Of a DNA stretch of 64,000 bases, positions 17,082 to 24,542 are shown in pieces. The stretch spans positions 1 to 64,000 of the forward strand of contig JAFRPY010000044.1 in NCBI GenBank assembly GCA_017428925.1, read 5' to 3'. The notes under the pieces are model-generated. The model searched no databases and had not been told where the DNA came from. It saw only the letters and a program-made list of their open reading frames with translations. A program made the position numbers and the translations under genes. The stretch is from Prevotella sp. GTDB taxonomy: Bacteria; Bacteroidota; Bacteroidia; Bacteroidales; Bacteroidaceae. The number at the start of each line of letters is the position of its first letter. The first letter of the stretch is position 1.

Positions 17082-18731
17082 TTATTTCTCTTCAGGCACG
17101 GCAAATTTATCGCCTGTCTGCTTGATGAGCATGCGTGCAGTTGATTCCGGGAATCCTGTACGCTTTACTTTTGCGCCAAGGCCTTCGGGGGTACGGTCAA
17201 ACTTACCATTGGTCTCCGGCTTGACGGCCATGTCGTTGTATTTCACGATAAGATAGATGGCCAGCTGGCGCCAGCGTGCAATCATCTCATCACCCTTTTT
17301 GCAGCTATAGGCAGTCAGGTATTCAACGGCATCCTTCTCCGACGTCAGCAACAACTCCCCTGCCCTCTTGTCAACATTAGGGATTTCCTTGAAATAGCTC
17401 TGATCGAGAGAGTCGCGTACAGCCTGAAGCGACGGGAACATCTGTGAATAGCGCGGATAAACCATGTTGCTCACCCAATTGCATACCCAGAAAGCGTTCT
17501 GGTCGTTGAAAGTAACGGCATCGGCCCCAGGAGTGTTATAGCAGACGGGCTGGCGGGTAGCACAGCAATATACAGGCGTATAGGCCACCATGTTGCCATC
17601 GTCGTTGCCAAACCAGATGATGCCACCTACCTGACGGGGCAGCCATCCGCGCAACTGGGCAATATACGAGAAACCTGTCTGCTGGGTACTTGTGGGACGC
17701 TCGTTGAAGTATTTCTTTCCATCAACCTGATAGCTCAGAGGCGTTGGACGATAAGGCATCTGCCAGATACCGCCACCAAGGTCGTTGTCGAGTGAGAACG
17801 GAGTGCCCTCGTAGTGGTCGCGCATACAAGCCTCCATGTCCTGCAAACTGACTTTCCGATTGGGAACAATCCACAACGGCATGGGCTCGGCATCCTTTTC
17901 CACACCCATCGCATAGGGCAGATAGCGATTCATTTCGGTGGAAAAATGATTGAAGAAACTCCACACACGAGCCTCACAATAGCGGCGTCCGCTGAAATCT
18001 GGGGCTGCGTATGCGGCATTGAACGAGAAATCCTTGTCTTTTCCGCTGAAGAATCCTTGTTCACGGGCAAACTTGATGACATCTTTCGAATACATCACGT
18101 TCTTCTTGTCTTTCAGGTCGAACGTGGTGATGCGGCTCTGGTTGGCATGGGCACAAATAGCATTGTCGGGAATGCGGATGGCCACCCAAACGGCACCAGT
18201 ACGGCCTGGTCCCTTGCCAATCATCTCCATAATCCACGCCTCGTTGGGATCACAAATCGTGAAGGTCTCGCCTTCTGAGTTGTAACCGTATTGCTCTACA
18301 AGCGACGTCATCACCTGAATGGCTTCACGGGCAGTCTTGGCGCGCTGGAGGCCAAGATACATCAACGAGCCATAGTCGATGATACCAGTGGAATCAACAA
18401 GTTCCTCGCGGCCGCCAAATGTAGTCTCGCCGATGCTTACCTGATATTCATTGATGTTGCCAATGACGTTGTAGGTGACTGCGGCCTCAGGGATTTCTCC
18501 GTGACACTCGTGCGTGTCATAATCGATAATACGGCGCATTTCGCCCTTGGCATGGGTTTCTGCGGCATAGTGGCAGAGTCCTGTAAACATGCCATAGTCG
18601 TCGGCATTATACGAACACATCACCGAGCCGTCCGCACTTGCGTTCTTGCCTACAATGAAATTGGTGCATGCCGAAGCCCATGCTGCCACGCATGAAAGCA
18701 CCAAAACCGCCAAAATTCTGTTGTATTTCAT
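17082..18731 (-). CDS. C69-family dipeptidase
   Basis: This 549-residue protein has a signal-peptide-like N-terminus (MKYNRILAVLVLSCVAAWAS) directly followed by ACTNFIVGKNASADGSV. In peptidase family C69 (Ntn-hydrolase fold) the Cys of this CTxFIVGKxAxADGS motif becomes the N-terminal nucleophile after processing; here it is C22. Later segments GETTFGGREEL, EAWIMEMIGKGPGRTGAVWVAIRIPD and HANQSRITTF fit the family. These enzymes release dipeptides in the periplasm. Many Bacteroidetes carry several copies. Length and motifs are intact. Confidence 0.9.
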   Translation of the reverse strand: MKYNRILAVLVLSCVAAWASACTNFIVGKNASADGSVMCSYNADDYGMFTGLCHYAAETHAKGEMRRIIDYDTHECHGEIPEAAVTYNVIGNINEYQVSIGETTFGGREELVDSTGIIDYGSLMYLGLQRAKTAREAIQVMTSLVEQYGYNSEGETFTICDPNEAWIMEMIGKGPGRTGAVWVAIRIPDNAICAHANQSRITTFDLKDKKNVMYSKDVIKFAREQGFFSGKDKDFSFNAAYAAPDFSGRRYCEARVWSFFNHFSTEMNRYLPYAMGVEKDAEPMPLWIVPNRKVSLQDMEACMRDHYEGTPFSLDNDLGGGIWQMPYRPTPLSYQVDGKKYFNERPTSTQQTGFSYIAQLRGWLPRQVGGIIWFGNDDGNMVAYTPVYCCATRQPVCYNTPGADAVTFNDQNAFWVCNWVSNMVYPRYSQMFPSLQAVRDSLDQSYFKEIPNVDKRAGELLLTSEKDAVEYLTAYSCKKGDEMIARWRQLAIYLIVKYNDMAVKPETNGKFDRTPEGLGAKVKRTGFPESTARMLIKQTGDKFAVPEEK

Positions 18732-18768
18732 GGATTTCTATATTTTTCTAATAGTGAATATTGCATAC

Positions 18769-18809
18769 TACTCCCCTCCATTTAGGGAGGGGCCGGGGGT
18801 GGGTCTTTT
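18769..18809. repeat. C/G-block hairpin element followed by T-run
   Basis: CCCCTCC (18773-18779) pairs perfectly with GGAGGGG (18786-18792); a G-rich tail and nine T residues follow on the + strand. Both flanking genes are on the - strand, so the T-run faces the wrong way to terminate them. I recall very similar elements scattered through Bacteroidetes genomes, but cannot test copy number here. Confidence 0.5.
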
Positions 18810-18812
18810 TTT

Positions 18813-19424
18813 TTATTCCTCCTTCTTCCTCGGCTCCTTCTTCGCAAGCATCACCACCTGATACACAAAGTCGGTTACCCACTTCTCGGAGAAGCCAAGC
18901 CGCTTGTTGAGCTGGCGGATGGAAAGCACGGTCTTCACCACACCGGCATCCGTATAGTCGTTCTTCGTGAAGATGTCGTGCACGGTCTTCTCGGTCATCG
19001 TGTAGATGGCAGACTTGAAGAAACTGGGCACACGCAGCTTGAACTTCATCAGGTTGCCCGTCAGCATCATCAGGTCGTTGCTGAAGCTCTGGAACTGTAT
19101 CATATAGGTCTGTACGTCTTGAATCTTGCGGCAGCCCTTCTTGATGCTTTTATCGATTTCATCAAAGAAAATGTCGTCGGTCTTATAGAGGTTCTTGAGC
19201 ATTTTTTTGCACTGGCGCTTCTCGGCTATGCCAAGCTTGTTGCGCTCAGTAGCCACGTGCAAAGTGGTCTTAAACACTCGCAAATCGGGCAGCATGGCCA
19301 AGTTGGTGATGCCTACGTTCTCGGCAATGGCCGACTGAAAATACACCCTCACAAGCGTCATATAGTTTTCCATTCCGCCAGCGTCCTCTTCCTTCTTTCT
19401 GAATAGTTTACTGAAAAATCCCAT
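18813..19424 (-). CDS. Conserved-looking cytoplasmic protein of unknown function
   Basis: This 203-residue protein has no signal peptide or membrane segment. It opens with a basic stretch (MGFFSKLFRKKEED) and is mostly helical, with TERNKLGIAEKRQCKKMLKN and SIRQLNKRLGFSEKWVTDFV as conspicuous charged helices. No family was recognised. A well-formed promoter (TTTG at 19488-19491, 20-nt spacer, TAAATTTG at 19460-19467) precedes it by about 35 nt, which supports the start and the reality of the gene. Upstream lies the repeat-rich region 19535-19945. Confidence 0.6.
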   Translation of the reverse strand: MGFFSKLFRKKEEDAGGMENYMTLVRVYFQSAIAENVGITNLAMLPDLRVFKTTLHVATERNKLGIAEKRQCKKMLKNLYKTDDIFFDEIDKSIKKGCRKIQDVQTYMIQFQSFSNDLMMLTGNLMKFKLRVPSFFKSAIYTMTEKTVHDIFTKNDYTDAGVVKTVLSIRQLNKRLGFSEKWVTDFVYQVVMLAKKEPRKKEE

Positions 19425-19459
19425 TTCTGTCTTTTTATTATGTATTTATATTTTCCGTG

Positions 19460-19491
19460 CAAATTTACCCAATTCTTTCCAATTAACCAAA
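19460..19491 (-). promoter_or_regulatory. Complete -33/-7 promoter for the 203-residue protein
   Basis: On the reverse strand TTTG (19488-19491) is followed after 20 nt by TAAATTTG (19460-19467), a close match to the Bacteroidetes primary-sigma promoter. The start codon is 35 nt downstream. Confidence 0.7.
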
Positions 19492-19534
19492 CGATACCCC
19501 AAAAACTTCTTTTGCCTTGGGAGCGACTCTTCGT

Positions 19535-19717
19535 TATATTGCATATTGCATATTGCATTCGTTTTTTTTCCTAAGAGAGGGAAATTTAGTTAATAAATTA
19601 TAATAGAATTATATAACTAATTGATTATTAATAATATATATAATGTTATATACATATATTAACACTTTTTCCAGCGCTTACATAAAAATTTGAATGCAAT
19701 ATGCAATATGCAATATA
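19535..19717. repeat. AT-rich segment flanked by perfect 26-bp inverted repeats
   Basis: The 26 bp at 19535-19560 and at 19692-19717 are exact reverse complements. Each arm is itself a run of three overlapping TATTGCA-like units. The 131-bp interior is extremely A+T-rich and codes for nothing visible. A single related ATATTGCATA occurs at 18758-18767. It could be a small non-autonomous mobile element, a cruciform-forming site, or a protein-binding region. Confidence 0.75.
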
Positions 19718-19774
19718 GCTGGGTAACGGGGAACGCCATTTCAACGCACAGAATAGGAAGGCATGGCTCGTTCC

Positions 19775-19903
19775 GCAATCAGACTTTAATTGCCACTGAA
19801 TCAGACTTTAATTGCTCAGCAAACAGACTTTATTTGCCCTGTAAATAGACTTTATTTGCCCTGTAAATAGACTATATTTGCTCTGCGGAAACAAGCCTTC
19901 TGC
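19775..19903. repeat. Tandem array, 6 units, 22-bp period (AGACTTTA family)
   Basis: Units start at 19775, 19797, 19819, 19841, 19863 and 19885, exactly 22 bp apart, each a 7-5-7 dyad. The first five have centre GACTT or GACTA, with arms such as GCAATCA/TAATTGC, GCAAACA/TATTTGC and GTAAATA/TATTTGC. When the left arm changes from T to A the right arm changes from A to T, keeping pairing. The sixth unit switches to GGAA/CTTC sequence in the same register. Confidence 0.8.
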
Positions 19904-19915
19904 TAAGCTGATAAC

Positions 19916-19944
19916 AAAAAAATCCCCTCCCGAAGGAGAGGATT
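19916..19944 (-). terminator. Rho-independent terminator of the FadL-type porin gene
   Basis: On the reverse strand AATCCTCTCC and GGAGGGGATT form a 10-bp stem with one mismatch and a 4-nt loop, followed by a T-run, 27 nt past the stop at 19971. Confidence 0.8.
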
Positions 19945-19970
19945 TATACTTTTGCTGGTAAAAAAACGAA

Positions 19971-21593
19971 TCAGAAGCGATATCCCAGCGTGACAAGGAA
20001 CTGATGGCGGTTGTTTTCCACCTCGGTCTTGGTGTAATAGTTGTCGATTTCGTCAACCCAGAGCTGGCCGTCTTGAATAAAATAGTCGTCAGCATAAGCA
20101 TCCATGAACGGGCAGAAATCGCCTTTCTGAGTGCTGTACTGGTAGGCAAGGTCGGCATAGAACTTGCCGAAGGTGTAGCCCAAGCCAAGCGTTAAGCGGT
20201 TGGTAGCCTTCCAGTTGGTGAAGTCGGTAGCTGAAGCCACGTTCGTGCCGTAAGAGTCGCGATAGGCATCCTTGAAGCCATTCTCGTTGTACATCGGGCT
20301 GACGTAGTTGTAACCAACGCGGAGGGCAACTTCCGGAACGGGCTTGTATTCTAAACCTAACTTCAGGGTGCTCACTCCCTTCAACGTCTTTTCGGTATGG
20401 TCCTTCATGGCCACGTCCTTTGAGCTTGAGCTGTAGTATTCGTCGTAGTACCAGTCATAGTAGTCGCTCTCCTTCACACGCGGGTTGGTTGCGCCATAGT
20501 CGGAATACTCGTAAACGGCACCCAATGCCAGGTAATTGCCAACGGTGTGACCCAGGCTGACTCCGAACTTCATGGGAGAATTGACCCTGAAGTCGTAGGA
20601 ATCAGAAGCCACGTAGTTGGGATTGACGGCCTTCACGGTGGTATTGTTCTGCAGCCAGGTGGTGTTTGATGTCGTCAAGTCGTAGAACGTTGGCGAGGCG
20701 AACGAAACACCGATACGGAAAGGAGACTCCTCGATGGGGCGGAAAATGGCACCCAGCTTGAAGTTAACGCCCGTACCCTTAATCTTGCGCTCATCGAACA
20801 CGGTGACATTGCCAACCGCTGGTCCGTCATAACTCACCAGATGCTCAGTATATTCGCTGTAGCCCCTGTAGTGGACGTCTTGGAAGCCAATGGTGAAACC
20901 GAGGTACACACGGTCGTTGATGTTGCCACTGACGCTGAAATCGTATTCACCGATATAGCCCTTGCTTGCACGATTCATGTTGTAGGCATCGGCCATATTG
21001 AAGCCACCGACTCCATCTTGATCAATGATAAACGTATTGTAATAAAGGTTATCAATCTGGCTGGTGTAGTAGAAATCACCATAATAGTAATTGCCCTTGT
21101 GGTTCAAGGCATAAGTCGACGCTCCACTTTCGTCAGGATCAGCAAGCATCTTGATATACGACAACGCATTCTGCGAGGCCTTTGGGCTCAGATGGTCCTG
21201 TGCGGCCGAGAGAATATAGTTGAAGTCGCGGTTCTTATGGTAGTTGAACGCCAAGTTGATGCTGCTGCCATTGTCTTTGTTGCTCCAAACGAATCCAACC
21301 TGGTCGAAGTCAGCATGAGCCTTGCTGGCATTGTTAAAGTCCTGGGCTTCTGACTGCAAGGTGAGTCCAGCCGTGGCAGATACCTGCGAACTGCGGAACA
21401 GTCCCAGACCGGCAGGGTTGTTAGTGATGGTGGAAATCTCGGCTCCCAGTGCATCCATCGCACCGCCCATGCCCACGTAGCGTGCCGTACCATTAAGGTC
21501 GCTGGTCACTATGTTTGCATTCTCGTAGGTTTCCTGAGCCACTGCCGGCAGAGCGGCAACAAGGCAGAAAGCCATAATATATTTCTTCATCAT
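19971..21593 (-). CDS. OmpP1/FadL-type outer membrane transport protein
   Basis: This 540-residue protein has a signal peptide (MMKKYIMAFCLVAALPAVAQ) and, soon after, GTARYVGMGGAMDALGAEIS and TITNNPAGLGLF, the NPA-containing N-terminal hatch typical of FadL-family barrels. Alternating beta-strands fill the rest and the chain ends in YRF, an outer-membrane assembly signal. FadL proteins let hydrophobic compounds such as fatty acids cross the outer membrane; the actual substrate is unknown. It follows the aromatic-rich protein gene by 54 nt and is closed by a terminator. Confidence 0.85.
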   Translation of the reverse strand: MMKKYIMAFCLVAALPAVAQETYENANIVTSDLNGTARYVGMGGAMDALGAEISTITNNPAGLGLFRSSQVSATAGLTLQSEAQDFNNASKAHADFDQVGFVWSNKDNGSSINLAFNYHKNRDFNYILSAAQDHLSPKASQNALSYIKMLADPDESGASTYALNHKGNYYYGDFYYTSQIDNLYYNTFIIDQDGVGGFNMADAYNMNRASKGYIGEYDFSVSGNINDRVYLGFTIGFQDVHYRGYSEYTEHLVSYDGPAVGNVTVFDERKIKGTGVNFKLGAIFRPIEESPFRIGVSFASPTFYDLTTSNTTWLQNNTTVKAVNPNYVASDSYDFRVNSPMKFGVSLGHTVGNYLALGAVYEYSDYGATNPRVKESDYYDWYYDEYYSSSSKDVAMKDHTEKTLKGVSTLKLGLEYKPVPEVALRVGYNYVSPMYNENGFKDAYRDSYGTNVASATDFTNWKATNRLTLGLGYTFGKFYADLAYQYSTQKGDFCPFMDAYADDYFIQDGQLWVDEIDNYYTKTEVENNRHQFLVTLGYRF

Positions 21594-21647
21594 AATTCAG
21601 TTATATTTATAAGATTAATAATTCAATTTGACTACCATCACACTTCA

Positions 21648-22658
21648 TCAACGGCGACCTCCATGAGAGACTCCACCTCCGCCGCCACCGCCACCGCGGG
21701 AGCCGCCTGAGTAGCTGCCTCCACCACCGCCACCGCTGCTGCGATAGCTGCCGCCTGACGAGCCGCTGCTATAAGAACCTGTGCTGCGGGTGCTGGTGCC
21801 CGATGATACTGGGCGTGGGCCGGAGCTTGAAGAACTGTAACTTCCTGAGCTGCTACGCTGGTAGCCACGGTTCACGTTTCTGGATGAATAGTTGCCTGAA
21901 GAAGAGTAGCCTCCATTATAGGAACCTCCTCCACCACCACCGATGTTGCCCGAGCCATATCTGGCGCTGCCTGCGTAGGAACGGCCATTGCGGTTATAGA
22001 GTGTCGTTGAGCGAGAACCGCCAGGTCCCGGATGGTATCTTGAACCTGAAGCAGCATAGGCAGGACGACTAGTATATATCACAGTGGGTACAGACCACCC
22101 CCAACGATAGGGATAGAAACCCCATCCATAATAGCTGTAATAGAATGGATCATACCAGTCGTACCAGCCATACCAGCCGTTATATCTGTAGTACCAGGGG
22201 TCGTACCATCCCCAGCGGCTATACCACCAGGGCGAATGCCAACTGTAGTAAGGACCGAAGAACCAGGGGTCGTACCAGTAGAAATCATCGAAGCGGCTCA
22301 GCCAGTGACTGTAGCGATAATCCTCTTCTACGTCATAATGCTTGTCGTACTCGACGAGGGCAGCAATAGAATCCTCTTTACTGGTATGGAATTCAATGAT
22401 GTCATTGCCAAGAGAGTCGGTGCCAATCACTTCATAATGACTGCCAAACTTACCCCGATGATTGTATTCATCGGTTTCACGGGTGCTGCCGCTATAATAG
22501 ACAGGCTTGTCGTCGTCGTTGTCTTTAGCGGTGTTGGTGTTTTTCTTGACTGTCTTCTCACTCTTCTTGGGGGTGAAATACACATCGTCCTGAGCTATCA
22601 TATTGATGGAACATACACCAAAAAGGACTGACAGTAATATTAATTTTTTCATACGCAT
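21648..22658 (-). CDS. Secreted aromatic- and Gly/Ser-rich low-complexity protein
   Basis: This 336-residue protein has a signal peptide (MRMKKLILLSVLFGVCSINM), a polar region to about residue 105, then a stretch of about 85 residues dominated by Tyr, Trp, Asp, Gly and Pro (for example YDPWFFGPYYSWHSPWWYS), then about 130 residues rich in Ser, Gly, Tyr and Arg ending in GGRR. No enzyme motif is visible. Such composition suits an exported disordered or adhesive/structural protein, but function is not known. The start at 22658 is supported by a -7 box 26 nt upstream. Co-transcribed with the FadL-type porin, probably. Confidence 0.65.
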   Translation of the reverse strand: MRMKKLILLSVLFGVCSINMIAQDDVYFTPKKSEKTVKKNTNTAKDNDDDKPVYYSGSTRETDEYNHRGKFGSHYEVIGTDSLGNDIIEFHTSKEDSIAALVEYDKHYDVEEDYRYSHWLSRFDDFYWYDPWFFGPYYSWHSPWWYSRWGWYDPWYYRYNGWYGWYDWYDPFYYSYYGWGFYPYRWGWSVPTVIYTSRPAYAASGSRYHPGPGGSRSTTLYNRNGRSYAGSARYGSGNIGGGGGGSYNGGYSSSGNYSSRNVNRGYQRSSSGSYSSSSSGPRPVSSGTSTRSTGSYSSGSSGGSYRSSGGGGGGSYSGGSRGGGGGGGGVSHGGRR

Positions 22659-22683
22659 TATAGAATTTACTCTTTAACAAGTG

Positions 22684-22691
22684 CAAAAATA
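22684..22691 (-). promoter_or_regulatory. -7 box for aromatic-rich protein and porin
   Basis: The reverse strand reads TATTTTTG followed by C. It is divergent from the prmA promoter at 22757. Confidence 0.55.
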
Positions 22692-22756
22692 TTACATATT
22701 TTTATGCAAAAATACGGATTTTCCCTAATACGTGATAGGTTTTTCCCTAATTTTTA

Positions 22757-22764
22757 TATCTTTG
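22757..22764 (+). promoter_or_regulatory. -7 box for prmA
   Basis: TATCTTTG followed by C, 23 nt before the prmA ATG. Confidence 0.55.
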
Positions 22765-22787
22765 CAGTGATTTTTTAACTTTTTACT

Positions 22788-23666
22788 ATGGAATACTTTG
22801 TTGCACACTTCCAAATTAAGGGCACAGAATCGCTAAGCGATTGCCGTGATTTGTTGGCTGCCATTGCCGGTGAAGCAGGGTTTGAGTCATTTGAAGAAAC
22901 CGAGGATGGTCTTTGCGGATACGTCCAGCGCAAACTTTTCGACGAAGATAAACTCAAGGAATTGCTGGCAGCTTTCCCCATCGAGGGTGTAGAGGTCACG
23001 TATTCGCTGAGTGAAGTGGAAGACAAGGATTGGAACGAGCAATGGGAAAACGCCGGTTTCGAGCCGATAATTGTTGGCGGAAGATGCGTTATCCACGACC
23101 CGAAGCATCCCATAGACTCCATCGAACTTCCACAGGAAAAACAATCGCTACCAATCATCGACATTACCATTGAGGCGAAGCAGGCTTTCGGAACAGGAAC
23201 TCACGAGACGACACGGCTTATCGTCAGTCAGTTGCTGGAGATGGACTTGAAAGGGAAAAGTGTGCTCGACTGTGGTTGTGGAACAGGAATTCTGGGCATT
23301 GTGGCATCGAAACTCGGAGCAAAGAGCGTTGTGGGCTACGACATCGACGAATGGAGCGTTAAGAATTCCCGTCACAATGCATTATTAAATAATGTGGAAA
23401 ACATGGAAGTGTTGGAGGGAGGCCATAGTGTACTGAGTCATGTGAGCGGTGTGTTTGACGTCGTTTTAGCAAATATCAACCGCAATGTCTTAATGGCCGA
23501 CATGGGGGCCATGCGTGAAGTGATGAGCCACGAAGGCATTCTGATACTGAGCGGTTTCTATGGGGAAGACGGAATAATGATTGCTGAAAAGGCGGGTTCG
23601 CTGGGATTGTCGCTCTCTGTTACGAAAAGCGAGAACAACTGGTGCATGCTACTCTTTAATACATAG
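22788..23666 (+). CDS. prmA: Ribosomal protein L11 methyltransferase PrmA
   Basis: PrmA trimethylates lysines and the N-terminus of ribosomal protein L11. The 292-residue protein has an N-terminal substrate-recognition domain (about residues 1-105), with WNEQWENAGFEPIIVGGR matching the family linker, then the SAM domain with FGTGTHETTRL, VLDCGCGTGILGIVASKLGA (motif I) and VVLANINRNVL (motif IV, NxNxxxL). All are standard for PrmA. Its last 18 bp overlap the convergent lysozyme gene. Confidence 0.95.
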   Translation: MEYFVAHFQIKGTESLSDCRDLLAAIAGEAGFESFEETEDGLCGYVQRKLFDEDKLKELLAAFPIEGVEVTYSLSEVEDKDWNEQWENAGFEPIIVGGRCVIHDPKHPIDSIELPQEKQSLPIIDITIEAKQAFGTGTHETTRLIVSQLLEMDLKGKSVLDCGCGTGILGIVASKLGAKSVVGYDIDEWSVKNSRHNALLNNVENMEVLEGGHSVLSHVSGVFDVVLANINRNVLMADMGAMREVMSHEGILILSGFYGEDGIMIAEKAGSLGLSLSVTKSENNWCMLLFNT

Positions 23667-24452
23667 CCGTTTCAGGTCGTAGAACGAACCGTTGTAAAGG
23701 TCGAAATCCACATATCCTTTTATTCCCGGCAGCTTTCCTGCATCTGTGTGCTGCCAGAATTTCCATTCACCGTCATAGTCCACCTTGTCAACATAATAGT
23801 GGGCAATCCAGTAGGGATAATCGTCGAACACCTGGGTTCCCAGATACTTCACCTTGAATTTGTAGTAAGTGTAAATGATGGGTTTCACGTGGTATTTGTC
23901 TTCCACGACATGCAGCCATGTTAATATCTCGCGCTGGAAATCCTCAACGCTCATGTCGGCAGGCTTGTGTTCAACGTCGAGAACCGGCGGAAGGTCGCCT
24001 TCTTTCAGATGGACGTTCTTCAGGTACCAGGCAGCCTGCTCCCTTGCTGTCGACTTGTTGCTCCAGAAATGATATGCCCCGCGGATGAACCCGTATTCAC
24101 GGGCATTCTTGAAATTATCCCTGAATGTTTCGTCGACGCTTGAGCTGCCCTCTGTTGCTTTCACAACAATGAAACGGAGCGGGCACTTTTCAATCATTGC
24201 GTTCTGCAAACGCTCCCAATCAATCTTGCCCTGATAGTGGGAAATATCGATACCGCGAATCTCGTAACCATCGGGATAGTTGGCATCGCCATACAGGGCA
24301 CGCCATCTGAAACCAAAGGGTCCGACAAAGAAATAATAAAAAAGCCAAATGTAGACCCCGACAACGGCAAGACCTCCTATCCAGTATGCCCATTTGGGAT
24401 ACTTCGTAAAGAATGATTTCTTGCGTCGATGCTTGCGGTTACGCTTTGGCAT
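23649..24452 (-). CDS. GH25 lysozyme-like muramidase, membrane-anchored
   Basis: This 267-residue protein has a very basic N-terminus, one membrane segment (about residues 22-43, AYWIGGLAVVGVYIWLFYYF) and a glycoside hydrolase family 25 domain: RGIDISHYQGKIDW with D69, RFIVVKATEGSS, FIRGAYHFW, and PPVLDVEH with the catalytic Asp/Glu pair, then IIYTYYKFKVKYL and FWQHTDAGKLPGIKGYVDFD. It likely cleaves peptidoglycan between N-acetylmuramic acid and N-acetylglucosamine on the outer face of the inner membrane. It overlaps prmA tail-to-tail by 18 bp. Confidence 0.9.
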   Translation of the reverse strand: MPKRNRKHRRKKSFFTKYPKWAYWIGGLAVVGVYIWLFYYFFVGPFGFRWRALYGDANYPDGYEIRGIDISHYQGKIDWERLQNAMIEKCPLRFIVVKATEGSSSVDETFRDNFKNAREYGFIRGAYHFWSNKSTAREQAAWYLKNVHLKEGDLPPVLDVEHKPADMSVEDFQREILTWLHVVEDKYHVKPIIYTYYKFKVKYLGTQVFDDYPYWIAHYYVDKVDYDGEWKFWQHTDAGKLPGIKGYVDFDLYNGSFYDLKRLCIKE

Positions 24453-24492
24453 GTAGTAATTTTCTTGGTGGTTATTTATATATTATAAATAA

Positions 24493-24524
24493 GGTGGGGA
24501 CTAATACTGGAGCCAGTCCCCACC
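24493..24524 (-). terminator. Terminator of pfp
   Basis: GGTGGGGACT (24493-24502) and AGTCCCCACC (24515-24524) form a perfect 10-bp stem 18 nt past the pfp stop; the reverse strand then reads TTATTTATAA, a weak T-rich tail. Confidence 0.65.
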
Positions 24525-24542
24525 CTATTATGTGTATTCAGA

